Below are positions 8,519 through 18,426 of a stretch of DNA of 64,000 bases, piece by piece (the first letter of the stretch is position 1; every line of letters starts with the position of its first letter). This DNA is from an uncultured Eubacterium sp. GTDB taxonomy: Bacteria; Bacillota; Clostridia; Lachnospirales; Lachnospiraceae. The notes under the pieces are model-generated. The model saw only the letters and a list, made by a program, of their open reading frames with translations. It had not been told where the DNA came from and ran no database searches. Position numbers and translations under genes: made by a program. The DNA is taken from assembly GCA_947088865.1 (NCBI GenBank), contig CAMUHY010000001.1, forward strand, positions 429,181-493,180. The letters are read 5' to 3'.

Positions 8519-11500
8519 TCAACTACCTAAATTTTGTACAATAATTTCCTGTCCCAAACAAAAAGAATAAATAATTCGTTCTTTTACTGGAAGACCTGTC
8601 AGCTGCTGCAATGCTTTGCTGTAATAATCCAATTGAACCGCATATCGATTTATTAATTCATCAACGCCTTCTTTTCCCTTTGCAACGCGGTCTGTCTTAT
8701 AATCAATAACCGTTATAGCCCCATCTTCAATAAAATACAAATCAATAACACCTTGAATCAGCATATCCGGACCATTGTCCATCAGAAAGACAAACGGCTG
8801 CTCCCTCCACAATCTTTTTTCCATATCCGCTTTAGCAACTCTTTGTCCTAACTTAGAATCACAAAATCGCTTAATATCAATAACGCGAATACATTGTTTT
8901 TGTTCTTCATCAATAAATTCTTGCTCTAGCAAAAAGTCAAGCTGTGCCTCAATATCACTGTTTCCAAAATCAATACATTCCATGATTCGGTGATAAGCAA
9001 CACCCCTGTTTGCAGCAGCCTTCTGTTTTGACGTATCTTCCAAAAACTTTGGAATAATCAATTCTTCCTCTATATTGGCATCTACCGCTTCTAAAAGATG
9101 TGCTTCCATTGCCATCCTCTCGTCGATATCTGCATCATACTGCATTTTCTTTAATTCGGAAACCGTAATTTTTGTCCTTGTCTCAGAATCTAATTTGTAC
9201 GGATATGGGGGAAGAATCCCAAAATCTTGTGTTGCCTCGCTCTCATCACAAGACGACTCATCAGACCTGATATCTTCTTCCTCAGTCTGTACCTCTTTAC
9301 TGCATAAATAGGCATTTTCATTATGTACTATAAATTTGCCTTCATTGCCTTCTTTTAAATATAAAACAGGCATAATCATATCAAGCATCGTTGCACATTC
9401 TGCAACATCTGCATAGGTAAACCGATTCATTTCTCGGATAGACTCTGCCTTTCTTTGCCATTTTAACAATGCCGTATCCAAATTGCTGACCGTTCCTGTT
9501 ATAAAAAACTTTTCTTTTGCCCTTGTCATAGCAACATATAAAACACGCATTGTCTCGCTGATATCCTCTTTAATAATGCTTTTTGAAATGGCATTTTTAA
9601 TAAGTGTTGGCTGCATGGTTCTTTTTTCTAAGTCAACCAAATCGGCTCCAATTCCCAGTTCTTGATGAACAATCACATTGCCCAGCGCATCGGCATGATT
9701 GAACTTTTTTCCCATACCTGTAAGGATAACAACTGGAAATTCCAATCCTTTGCTTTTATGAATGCTCATAATACGCACAACATTATCATTACTTCCAAGA
9801 AGCGATGCCTCGCCCAGTTCCACATTATACTTTTTTAACCGCTCAATATATCTTAAAAAATTAAAAAGTCCCTGATAGCTTGTACTTTCATATGCTCTTG
9901 CCTTTTCCATCAAAATATCAAGATTTGCCTGGCGTCTCTTGCCTGCTGGCATCGTTCCTACATAATCATAGTAGCCTGTATTATACATCACGTCCCAAAT
10001 CAAATCATAAACAGACATATATTCCGACTTTTCTCTATATTGACAAAGCAGTTCTAAAAACGCCTTTGCCTTTTGATTGTCACTTTCTTTTAACTGATTA
10101 TACAATTTTACTCTTTTATCGGCTGCTCTTATTTCCGACAATTCTTTTGTGTCCATTCTTCCAAAATAAGACAACAATACTGCCGCCATTGGAATATCCT
10201 GCAAAGGATTGTCAATCACTGTAAGCATACTTAATATCAATTTAACTTCCCGTACATTAAAATACCCTTCTGATGTATCACAGTATGCAGGTATTCCTTG
10301 ACTCATCAGAATATCAACAAACGTGTCTGCAACGCCTGTTATCGTCTTTGATAAAATAACAATATCACTATACCGAATAGGGCGGTATCCCCCTGTTATG
10401 GTTTTATCATACACTACATGAACCGTTCTATCTGCTGGGTGAACAAGCTCTTCAATCATATTGCATACACGTGTTGCTTCCAATATGCTGCTCTCCCGCT
10501 CATCTTCATTTTTAGCAACAACAAGTACTTCTGTTTCTGGTTTTTTGTCAAAACCAACCGCTTGATACGTTCTGTTTCCAACAACCATTTGCTCTGGACT
10601 AGCAGGATATTCCATACCTTGATTTAACTGTGCATTTTCATCATATTCAATGCCGCAGTAATCCATGTGCATAATCCTTTTAAACACATCGTTTGCCGTG
10701 TAAAGCACATTGCTTCTGCTTCTGAAATTGGCTTGCAATTCTATTTTTATTCCCTCTTGCAGGCGGCTGTTTTCTAAATTATTTCCTTTAACATTTTTTT
10801 CATTTATCTGTTCCACTTCTTTATAACAATTATATTTATCCATAAATAACTCTGGACATGCCATTCTAAATTTATAGATACTTTGTTTTACATCGCCAAC
10901 CATATAAATGTTATCAGATTTATCACTTAACCGCTGCCTGGAAACGGCTGTCAATATCTCTTCTTGAAGCATATTGCTGTCTTGATACTCATCAATTAAT
11001 ATCTCCTCATAATATTGTGCCAACGTGTCTGCTACTTGCGTATATACCTTTTTTCCATCTTCTATTTTAACCAGAATATTTAATGCCATATGCTCCATAT
11101 CATTAAAATCAATAATATTTCGCTCTCTTTTTTCTTTCTGCATATATGTAGAAAATGTTTTTGCCAACTCTAACATCTTACGTGCATAAGGCGCATTTTT
11201 TACAATATTGTCATACATTGTATCATAACTTTCCGACAATATTTTTCCTGCAATCGTCTTTGTAATATACGTTTTATAACGGTCTCTGCATGTTTTTACG
11301 TAATCCTTTTTTTCTTCGTCCACATCTTTTTTTGCTCTTGGCAGCCGTTCAAAATGAATCTGATGAATCTTCTCTAAAAATTCACCAAATGTTTTTGCCT
11401 GTAACAATTCTTTAATGTCTTGATGTTCACTCTCAATGCAATCAAGATAAGTAAGCGGACCCTCCTCGCTTTGACAAATTGCTTCCATTTGAGAATATCG

Positions 11501-12187
11501 AGAACTGTAATCTTTTAGCTGTTGTTTTATATCATCCCACAAACGGACAACACATAAATGATTCTCAAAATCTTCCTTATCTTTTATATCATACATTTGC
11601 TCACAACGATTGTACCATTGTTCTTCCCATGGACAGCTGCGTGCAAAATGATAAATATTGCTTATAATCTCCATAACTTTTCGGTCATCTTTTCCCGTCG
11701 CATACGCATCGATAAGATTTTGAAAGTCCTCATCTTCCTTTGTGTAATACTCCTCCATAAGCGCCATAAGCACATCATGTTCCAGCAACTTCAATTCTCC
11801 TTCATCGGCTGTGCGAAAGCCAGGGTCGATGTCCACATCAACAAAATAATTTCTTACAATATTTAAACAAAAACTGTCAATTGTTGTAATCTGTGCATTG
11901 TTAATAAGTGTCTGCTGCCTTATTAGCAATTCATTGTCTGGATTTTCTTCGCATAATTTTTCTAACGCGCTTCTTAAGCGCTGTTTCATCTCAGCGGCAG
12001 CCGCTCTTGTAAACGTGACAATAACAAGCCTGTCCGCATCAACGGGATGTTCTTTCGATGTTATTTTTTCCAAAATTCGCTGCACTAAAACAGCCGTTTT
12101 TCCTGAACCTGCCGCTGCCGATACCAGTATATTTTGACCGTTTAAATAAATGGCGTCTTTTTGTCTATCTGTCCATTGATTTGCCAT
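8519..12187 (-). CDS. addA: ATP-dependent helicase/nuclease subunit A
   Basis: A 1222-residue UvrD-like superfamily 1 helicase fused to a RecB-type nuclease. Walker A reads AAAGSGKT at 24-31; later helicase motifs include ILIDEYQDSN, GDVKQSIYKFR and VLYVAMTRAKEKF. The C-terminal nuclease site is visible as GVIDLYFIEDGAITVIDYKTD (about 1140-1165). AddA with AddB processes double-strand breaks for RecA loading and also degrades foreign linear DNA. The ATG at 12187 overlaps the end of addB by 23 bases, so the two are translated together in the usual order. Confidence 0.95.
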   Translation of the reverse strand: MANQWTDRQKDAIYLNGQNILVSAAAGSGKTAVLVQRILEKITSKEHPVDADRLVIVTFTRAAAAEMKQRLRSALEKLCEENPDNELLIRQQTLINNAQITTIDSFCLNIVRNYFVDVDIDPGFRTADEGELKLLEHDVLMALMEEYYTKEDEDFQNLIDAYATGKDDRKVMEIISNIYHFARSCPWEEQWYNRCEQMYDIKDKEDFENHLCVVRLWDDIKQQLKDYSSRYSQMEAICQSEEGPLTYLDCIESEHQDIKELLQAKTFGEFLEKIHQIHFERLPRAKKDVDEEKKDYVKTCRDRYKTYITKTIAGKILSESYDTMYDNIVKNAPYARKMLELAKTFSTYMQKEKRERNIIDFNDMEHMALNILVKIEDGKKVYTQVADTLAQYYEEILIDEYQDSNMLQEEILTAVSRQRLSDKSDNIYMVGDVKQSIYKFRMACPELFMDKYNCYKEVEQINEKNVKGNNLENSRLQEGIKIELQANFRSRSNVLYTANDVFKRIMHMDYCGIEYDENAQLNQGMEYPASPEQMVVGNRTYQAVGFDKKPETEVLVVAKNEDERESSILEATRVCNMIEELVHPADRTVHVVYDKTITGGYRPIRYSDIVILSKTITGVADTFVDILMSQGIPAYCDTSEGYFNVREVKLILSMLTVIDNPLQDIPMAAVLLSYFGRMDTKELSEIRAADKRVKLYNQLKESDNQKAKAFLELLCQYREKSEYMSVYDLIWDVMYNTGYYDYVGTMPAGKRRQANLDILMEKARAYESTSYQGLFNFLRYIERLKKYNVELGEASLLGSNDNVVRIMSIHKSKGLEFPVVILTGMGKKFNHADALGNVIVHQELGIGADLVDLEKRTMQPTLIKNAISKSIIKEDISETMRVLYVAMTRAKEKFFITGTVSNLDTALLKWQRKAESIREMNRFTYADVAECATMLDMIMPVLYLKEGNEGKFIVHNENAYLCSKEVQTEEEDIRSDESSCDESEATQDFGILPPYPYKLDSETRTKITVSELKKMQYDADIDERMAMEAHLLEAVDANIEEELIIPKFLEDTSKQKAAANRGVAYHRIMECIDFGNSDIEAQLDFLLEQEFIDEEQKQCIRVIDIKRFCDSKLGQRVAKADMEKRLWREQPFVFLMDNGPDMLIQGVIDLYFIEDGAITVIDYKTDRVAKGKEGVDELINRYAVQLDYYSKALQQLTGLPVKERIIYSFCLGQEIIVQNLGS

Positions 12188-15100
12188 CTGAGTCTGCCTC
12201 CTCGTCCTTTGCTTGATTTAATTTTTCATCAATTTTATCCCAAATTTCTTCTGGTTTTAAATTGGCAAATTTCCGAAATCCTTTGCCGCCCAAACTTGGA
12301 GAAAATCCGCACACTTCATTATACGGACAGTAATCGCATGATGTATACATGCCGTCTTTATATGGATTGATTCGATTATTCCCTTCTAATATATCCTTAC
12401 CAATATCTGTTTGGTTGACGGATACATAATGCTGTAATTTATCAAATGATTCTGTCGACAATGTATTTTCTTTTTCTTTGATATTGCCGTCCTTATCAAA
12501 ATTTACAGGCACCACAACCGACTTGCTTGCATCGCTTGAATCCATCAGCTTTGGAAGATTATATTCTTTGTTAATCGCCCCTTTTAACATTAATTCTTCC
12601 AAAATTTCTTTATTGAGCTGTTCCTCGCTTTGATTGTCAAACGCAATAATTGGATTTTTAACATTATAATAAAATACACCTGCCGGAATAATATTTTTTT
12701 GCGGATGCCGCTTTTCTTCCATTAACATTGCTGCTCTTAAATAGGTAACAAGCTGCATCTTTAAACCATAATAGACTTGTGCTAAATTAAAATCAGAATT
12801 TCCTGTTTTGTAATCAACGACCCTTACATAAACATTTTCATCATCCTCATAGATATCAATTCTATCAATCTTGCCTGTAATACACATCTTTGCCTGACCA
12901 CTGTCTAGCATAATTTCTTGCTCGTCCATCACAAATGAAAATTCAAATTCATCTGGTATAAATTTTCCGCTGTCAATTTGTTTGCCTATTGCCCAAAGTG
13001 TCCTATCTGCCAGCTTTGCCATTCTTTTTAATATAAACTTATTTCTTCCGCTGTCTTTTAAAATAGTATCTGAATATTCATCACTAATTTGACTTAATAT
13101 ATCCTGCACATAACCAAACCTGGATTCATCGCTGAGATTTTGAAGCTGTTTACCATCTTGTTCCACACGCCTGCATACATTTTCAATAACACTGTGCATA
13201 ATGGTTCCAAAATCACTGCTTTCAAACGTATATTCATCTCTTCCGTACAATCCTAACCCATGACAGAGAAAATAGGCAAACTGACAGGATGAATACTGTT
13301 CAAAAGCTGATATACTGCCCGAAAGCCGTTCATTATAAAGCTTCAGTGCAAGGCTTTCTCCCAACATTTGAATATACGCATCTGGACTATAAACAAAATC
13401 ACTTTTTGGTATTTTTATGTATTTAAACTGTGAATTTAATTCCTTTGATGTATCCATAGGCACATCAGGAAACATTTGGCGAATACTTTGTAACAAATAC
13501 GACGGCAATGCCCCTTTTCCATCTGTTCCTTTTGCCGAAAAGGCAATATAAATTTTATCGGACGGCTTTGTAAGCACAAGATACAGGTAAAATTTTTGTA
13601 CAAACGCCTTTCTTCTGGAGCTATCCGACAATTCTACTTTCATTTCTTCAAGATAATCCCTATCTGCCTCAGACAGTACCCCTTTACTTTCATTTTTTTT
13701 AGGAATAATCCCCTCATTCACGCCAAGAAAAAATAACACCTTAATGTCTTCTAATCGTGTTCGTTCAATATCACCAACGACAACACAGTCCGCAGTAGGC
13801 GGAATCAATCCTACCTTAATTTCAGCAATACCCGAATCAATAATTCGATTAAACTCACTAAGGCTTAATTTTTGTTTGCCCAACAGTTCCACTATCTTAT
13901 CAAATAATTCAATGATTTTTGCATATATTTGATGGTATTCATCGCCTGTATCAGGCAAATCGGCAAAATCATTAATTTTTTCCTGTGCTTTTGTGTCAAC
14001 CAAAAATTCATAGACTGCCCGAACGTAATCCTCAACAAATGCATCTTTCTTTTTCAGCTTTTTTTCCAATTTCACAAAAGGCGCCATAATCTGTACGCGC
14101 AGTTCGTTTAAATATTCAAGCGGGAAGCCTTCTCTCTGCCTTCCTTTTCGCGTCCATTTTTTGCGCCACATTGTTGCGCGCACACCTGTCGCAACACAAT
14201 AATTGTCAATCAAATCGACATCTTCTCTTGCAATTCCAGTCATACCTGTTCTTAGATAGCGCAGCATACTTTCATAACTATAATTTTTTTCAATAGCTTC
14301 CAATGCTCCCCTTAAAAATTCCACTAAAGGATTATCGGCAACTGTCTTTTTATTATCGACAAACACTGGAATATTATTTTGTTTACATATATTTCCAGCC
14401 AACAGACCATACAATTCAATTTCACCAGAAACAATCGCAATATCTTTATACCTGTATCCATGAAACCGTGTCAATTTTAATAGTTCACTCACGGCAAACT
14501 GGACTTCCTCTTTTGGTGTCAATGCCTCATAAATATGAATTGCATCGCGGTCATCTTTATTTTGATAAAACATTTTATTATATCGAAATAAGTTTTTTTC
14601 AAGAAATGCTATCCTTTTATTTTGAAAACGAGGATTACTCTCTTTATTCATAAGAACAGGCTCCAAAATATCAATATGCCCCTCGTCACAAAGACGATAT
14701 AATTTTTGCACCATTTCCTTGCTCATAAAAAAAAGATTGTGCATTCCCTCCATCACATTGAGCTTTTCTTTTGCATCGATTGTCACTGTCACTGTAATTT
14801 GATGGCATAACTGTAACAACAGCACCATAAGATTGTACTGTATTGGTGTAAAACCAGTAAATCCATCAAATACGATTTCACTTTTTTTAATAATAGACGA
14901 TTTGTCAATCACTTGGCATAATACATCTAATATCTCTTCTGCTGTAATATAATTATCCGATAAATAGTCCATAAACGAACCATATATGATATTTAAATCC
15001 TGCAATTTTGCAGTTAAAAGCTGATTGTCTGCCGATTTTATTGCAATTTCTCCAATATTGTCAACACTGATATTATATTGAAGAAGCTCTGATATAACCG

Positions 15101-15470
15101 ACTTTAATTCGGATACAAAACCTGTTTTATTAATACTGCTTCCAAAATAATGCAGATTTTTTTTATGTTCTTCCAACACTTTTCGTACAATTAAATTTTT
15201 TCCTGTATCGTCCAATACAGGACGATTTTGTCCGCCAACTTCCTCAAATACCTTATAGGCAAGACGCTCAAAACTGACAACATCAATATTTAAAATCCCT
15301 TTATTGGGATGCATATACACCAGTTTTTTTTGTGTTGCCATTGTATATTGTTCAGGCACTACAATAATATAATTTCGTTCTGGATTTTGAATGGACTTCT
15401 CTATAATTTTTTGATATGCAAACGTTGATTTTCCAACTCCTGAACCGCCTGCTATAATTTTTAATCCCAT
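12165..15470 (-). CDS. addB: ATP-dependent helicase/deoxyribonuclease subunit B
   Basis: A 1101-residue partner of AddA. Walker A reads GGSGVGKST at 8-16. The C-terminal nuclease region contains YVRVVDYKTGNSDF. The four cysteines of the AddB iron-sulphur cluster are all present: one near residue 729 (YSSCQFAYF) and three at the end (Cys1045, Cys1048, Cys1054 in CDYCPYNEVC). The ATG at 15470 follows AGGAGG by five bases. It is divergent from the small membrane protein gene at 15544, so both must be read from promoters in the 73-bp gap. Confidence 0.95.
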   Translation of the reverse strand: MGLKIIAGGSGVGKSTFAYQKIIEKSIQNPERNYIIVVPEQYTMATQKKLVYMHPNKGILNIDVVSFERLAYKVFEEVGGQNRPVLDDTGKNLIVRKVLEEHKKNLHYFGSSINKTGFVSELKSVISELLQYNISVDNIGEIAIKSADNQLLTAKLQDLNIIYGSFMDYLSDNYITAEEILDVLCQVIDKSSIIKKSEIVFDGFTGFTPIQYNLMVLLLQLCHQITVTVTIDAKEKLNVMEGMHNLFFMSKEMVQKLYRLCDEGHIDILEPVLMNKESNPRFQNKRIAFLEKNLFRYNKMFYQNKDDRDAIHIYEALTPKEEVQFAVSELLKLTRFHGYRYKDIAIVSGEIELYGLLAGNICKQNNIPVFVDNKKTVADNPLVEFLRGALEAIEKNYSYESMLRYLRTGMTGIAREDVDLIDNYCVATGVRATMWRKKWTRKGRQREGFPLEYLNELRVQIMAPFVKLEKKLKKKDAFVEDYVRAVYEFLVDTKAQEKINDFADLPDTGDEYHQIYAKIIELFDKIVELLGKQKLSLSEFNRIIDSGIAEIKVGLIPPTADCVVVGDIERTRLEDIKVLFFLGVNEGIIPKKNESKGVLSEADRDYLEEMKVELSDSSRRKAFVQKFYLYLVLTKPSDKIYIAFSAKGTDGKGALPSYLLQSIRQMFPDVPMDTSKELNSQFKYIKIPKSDFVYSPDAYIQMLGESLALKLYNERLSGSISAFEQYSSCQFAYFLCHGLGLYGRDEYTFESSDFGTIMHSVIENVCRRVEQDGKQLQNLSDESRFGYVQDILSQISDEYSDTILKDSGRNKFILKRMAKLADRTLWAIGKQIDSGKFIPDEFEFSFVMDEQEIMLDSGQAKMCITGKIDRIDIYEDDENVYVRVVDYKTGNSDFNLAQVYYGLKMQLVTYLRAAMLMEEKRHPQKNIIPAGVFYYNVKNPIIAFDNQSEEQLNKEILEELMLKGAINKEYNLPKLMDSSDASKSVVVPVNFDKDGNIKEKENTLSTESFDKLQHYVSVNQTDIGKDILEGNNRINPYKDGMYTSCDYCPYNEVCGFSPSLGGKGFRKFANLKPEEIWDKIDEKLNQAKDEEADSDGKSMDR

Positions 15471-15543
15471 ATATCCTCCTGCAATGAATATTCTCTATAT
15501 CAAACGCATAAATATATAGTAGCAAAAAAAAGGAGATTTGCAT

Positions 15544-16011
15544 ATGAATTCAAAGACAAAAATTATTGTTATCCCTAAAATTGTCCTGATAGCAGCTGTT
15601 ATTATCTTATTGTTAATTATTTCTATTGCTGTTTTTATGGGATTTCAAGGTAATAAGACACAAGAAATGGATACACAACAAATGCAAAACACTGCTTCTG
15701 ACCATATATATACGCCTGGTGTTTATACATCATCCATTATGCTTGATGGAAACCAGCTTGATATAAAAGTCACATTGGATGCCAATAATATTAACGATAT
15801 TGAGATGCTCAATCTCTCAGAGGCTGTAACAACGATGTATCCAATGCTTTCTGACAATTTTAATGAGCTTGCAAAAAATGTGTGTGAAAACGGCTCAACA
15901 GACAATATACGCTACTCATCGGATGTGAAATACACAACAAGCGTACTGTTAAATGGGATTAACTCTTGTCTTGAAAAGGCGCAACAGGTACATACAGAAA
16001 CAAAAAAATAA
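15544..16011 (+). CDS. Membrane-anchored small protein, FMN-binding-like region
   Basis: A 155-residue protein with one N-terminal transmembrane helix (about 10-35, IVLIAAVIILLLIISIAVFMG) and a domain outside the membrane. The segment YTPGVYTSSIMLDGNQLDIKV resembles the start of FMN-binding-type domains and of Lachnospiraceae proteins annotated that way. No conserved flavin-attachment motif is visible, so cofactor binding is not supported. The ATG at 15544 lies eight bases after AGGAG; a TTG six bases earlier is too close to it. Function unknown. The gene ends shortly before a Uma2 gene fragment. Confidence 0.65.
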   Translation: MNSKTKIIVIPKIVLIAAVIILLLIISIAVFMGFQGNKTQEMDTQQMQNTASDHIYTPGVYTSSIMLDGNQLDIKVTLDANNINDIEMLNLSEAVTTMYPMLSDNFNELAKNVCENGSTDNIRYSSDVKYTTSVLLNGINSCLEKAQQVHTETKK

Positions 16012-16054
16012 TCAGAATGAAAAATTTAGGGATTTTATCTTTATATTAAAAGTG

Positions 16055-16309
16055 GGGACAGATTTTATCATTGAAATTGTTTCTCCAAGCAATGCAGCAG
16101 AGGATTATATCCGCAAACTTTATTACTATAAAACTTTCGGCGTTCGTGAGTACTGGATTGTGGATTCCCGACGAAAAATAGTAACTGTTAATGATTTTGA
16201 AAAGGATATACTAAATATTCAATATTTCTTTGATTCTAGTATTAAAGTTAATATTTATGACGATTTATTTATCAATTTCTCCGATATTGCCAATATCTTA
16301 AACACTTAA
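16055..16309 (+). pseudogene. Uma2-family (DUF820) nuclease fragment, 3' part only
   Basis: From about 16055 the reading frame gives GTDFIIEIVSPSNAAEDYIR... and continues as a typical Uma2 C-terminal half to the stop at 16307-16309. The N-terminal half of the family (about 90-100 residues) is absent. The sequence 5' of it is unrelated and overlaps the end of the preceding gene, and there is no ribosome site. It is most likely the remnant of a deleted gene. The surviving part is well preserved in sequence, so the loss may be recent. Confidence 0.65.
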
Positions 16310-16317
16310 AATGTGGG

Positions 16318-16431
16318 GCTGCTGCGCTGTGAAAAGTCAAATACCCCGTAGCAAGCTACGAGGTATTTGACCCTTGCGGCAGTCGCCAAATGGACATGCA
16401 AGCATGTCCGCTTGGCTCGTTGCTCGCAGGA
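16318..16431. repeat. Structured GC-richer palindromic cluster
   Basis: Two strong hairpins stand in line. The first (16337-16370) has arms TCAAATACC and GGTATTTGA around CGTAGC-AA-GCTACG. The second has GGACATGC-AA-GCATGTCC inside GCCAA/TTGGC. Outer segments (CTTGCGGCAGTCGCC and GGCTCGTTGCTCGCAG) can also pair in part. It is richer in G and C than its surroundings and occurs once in this window. It looks like a mobile-type intergenic repeat or a structured RNA rather than a simple terminator. Confidence 0.5.
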
Positions 16432-16519
16432 ATAATATAAGACACTATTTTTCTTTTACATCTTTTGCTTTATACAGCAGCACCATTTATGTCTCTATGA
16501 TATTAAAGCGCAAGATTTA

Positions 16520-16570
16520 AAGGAAGTCCCCCACTTATGCCTTTATAGCATTAAAGTGGGGGACTTCCTT
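16520..16570 (-). terminator. pepF terminator formed by the R1 hairpin module (copy D)
   Basis: Arms of 17 bases, AAGGAAGTCCCCCACTT and its complement, pair around an AT-rich loop. It lies about 20 nt past the pepF stop. It is the first module of repeat family R1 alone, including the AACCTCATC flank at 16571-16584. The perfect stem fits a transcription stop that works in both directions. Confidence 0.7.
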
Positions 16571-16591
16571 GATGAGGTTAAAACATTATTT

Positions 16592-18367
16592 TTACTGACT
16601 AAACATATTTAAATATTTTCCAAACTCCTGCAACGCTTCTTCAACCACCTGTGGCTGTTCCATATCCACACCGCAAAGTTTTAGCAAATCAATCGGATGC
16701 ATACTGCCGCCGCTGCTTAAAAACTTCATATAACCAGCCAATGTCTGTTTATCTCCCGCTAAAATCCTTGTTGCAATGGAAATGGCAGCCGAAAAACCAG
16801 TAGCATACTGATAGACATAAAATGGTGTATAAAAATGTGGAATCCTTGCCCACTCATATGTAATTTCTTTATCAATAACAATACCCGAACCAAAATATTT
16901 TACATTTAAATCTTTATACAAGCTGCATAGATTATCTGCACAAAGCACTTCTCCTTGTTCCGCCATATGGTGCGCTTTCTTTTCAAACTCAGCAAACATC
17001 GTCTGTCTGTAAAGCGTCCCTTTAAACTGCTCCAAATAGCGATTTATCAAATATTTGCGCTGTTTTTCATCCTTGCAGTGTTTTAACAGATAGTGAATAA
17101 GAAGCGTCTCATTACATGTTGAAGCTACTTCTGCTACAAATATTTTATATCCTGAATATATATGAGGCTGTGTCTGATTGGAATAATATGTGTGCATAGC
17201 ATGACCCATCTCATGAATAACTGTAAATACATCATTTAACGTATCATTATAGTTTAAAAATACATAGGGGTGTGTGCCATATACACCCCAAGAAAAAGCC
17301 CCATTGCGCTTGCCAACATTTTCATATACATCAACCCAGCCATTGTTAAAGCCTTGACGAACCGTTGCAACATAGGATTCTCCCAGCGGCTGCAACGCTT
17401 GTATAACAATTTCTTTTGCCTGCTTATAATCCACATTCATTGTATAATCGGAAACCATCGGAGCATAAATATCATAAAAATGCAGTTCATCCACACCAAG
17501 CTCATGTTTTCTTAGTGCTACATAATCGTACATCTTATCAAGATTTTCATTGACTGTCAGCAAAAGATTATCATACACACGAACAGGAATAAACGATTGT
17601 GTTAAATACATTTCTAATGTACTTGTATAATTTCTTGCATTGGCATAAAAAATGGCTCTCTTTACATCACTATAATAAGTCTCTGCAAGCGTATGAATAT
17701 GGCTGCTATATGGTTTATATAAAGCCTCAAACGCCGATTTGCGCACTTGTCTGTCGCGACTTTCCATAAGCGCACTATATCTGCCATGTGTCAATTCTAT
17801 TTCTTCGCCTTTTTCATCTGTAATATATCCAAAATGAATGTCTGCATTATTAAATTTTGAAAATATTTTACTTGGCGCATCGGCCATTCTCTGCACCGCA
17901 GCGAGCAATTTTTCTTCTTTGTCGGATAATATATGCTGTTTACTTGCCAATATATCCTCTATATACTGTTGGTATGGCTTTATTATCTCTTCACGAAGAT
18001 ATTTGCTGATAATATCATCATCCATTGCCAAAATCTCAGGTTCTACAAAGGAATATTTTTCTGCCAATTGGGTGACTGCCATCTGTGCCTTGCCAGACAT
18101 GGACTGATATAAAACATTAGTTGTATCTTCATAATATCTCATAAATGCGTAGACATAAATTTTTTCTGCCAAAAAATCCGCCTCATCTTGTTCATGCAAA
18201 ACAAACGCTAAATTGTCGGCACTCTCGCAAATACACCCTTTATATTTACAAGGTTTTTCACACGCGCTCAAAAATTTTTTATAATCTTCTTCCCAAAGTG
18301 TATCATTCGCATATATATCCTCAATGCGCCATTTGTCGTTTTGTTCTATTTCGGCTCTTGACAACAT
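16592..18367 (-). CDS. pepF: Oligoendopeptidase F
   Basis: A 591-residue zinc metallopeptidase of family M3B. The zinc-binding HExxH motif lies in VIHEMGHAMHTYYS, with the third ligand region in FVAEVASTCNE. Length and the C-terminal sequence (SSGGSMHPIDLLK) match PepF. It is cytoplasmic (no signal peptide) and cuts short peptides, a common part of peptide turnover in fermenting clostridia. The ATG follows GGGAGGT by eight bases. It stands as a single gene with its own terminator. Confidence 0.93.
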   Translation of the reverse strand: MLSRAEIEQNDKWRIEDIYANDTLWEEDYKKFLSACEKPCKYKGCICESADNLAFVLHEQDEADFLAEKIYVYAFMRYYEDTTNVLYQSMSGKAQMAVTQLAEKYSFVEPEILAMDDDIISKYLREEIIKPYQQYIEDILASKQHILSDKEEKLLAAVQRMADAPSKIFSKFNNADIHFGYITDEKGEEIELTHGRYSALMESRDRQVRKSAFEALYKPYSSHIHTLAETYYSDVKRAIFYANARNYTSTLEMYLTQSFIPVRVYDNLLLTVNENLDKMYDYVALRKHELGVDELHFYDIYAPMVSDYTMNVDYKQAKEIVIQALQPLGESYVATVRQGFNNGWVDVYENVGKRNGAFSWGVYGTHPYVFLNYNDTLNDVFTVIHEMGHAMHTYYSNQTQPHIYSGYKIFVAEVASTCNETLLIHYLLKHCKDEKQRKYLINRYLEQFKGTLYRQTMFAEFEKKAHHMAEQGEVLCADNLCSLYKDLNVKYFGSGIVIDKEITYEWARIPHFYTPFYVYQYATGFSAAISIATRILAGDKQTLAGYMKFLSSGGSMHPIDLLKLCGVDMEQPQVVEEALQEFGKYLNMFSQ

Positions 18368-18426
18368 TATTATTTACCTCCCGCACTTAAAACATCTGTA
18401 TAACAAACTTTTGCACTACAATTTTA

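Noticed and set aside
15953-16054. The 5' extension of the Uma2 frame as a real gene start
   Set aside because: It overlaps the end of the preceding gene, shows no similarity to Uma2 N-termini and has no ribosome site; only the part from about 16055 matches the family.
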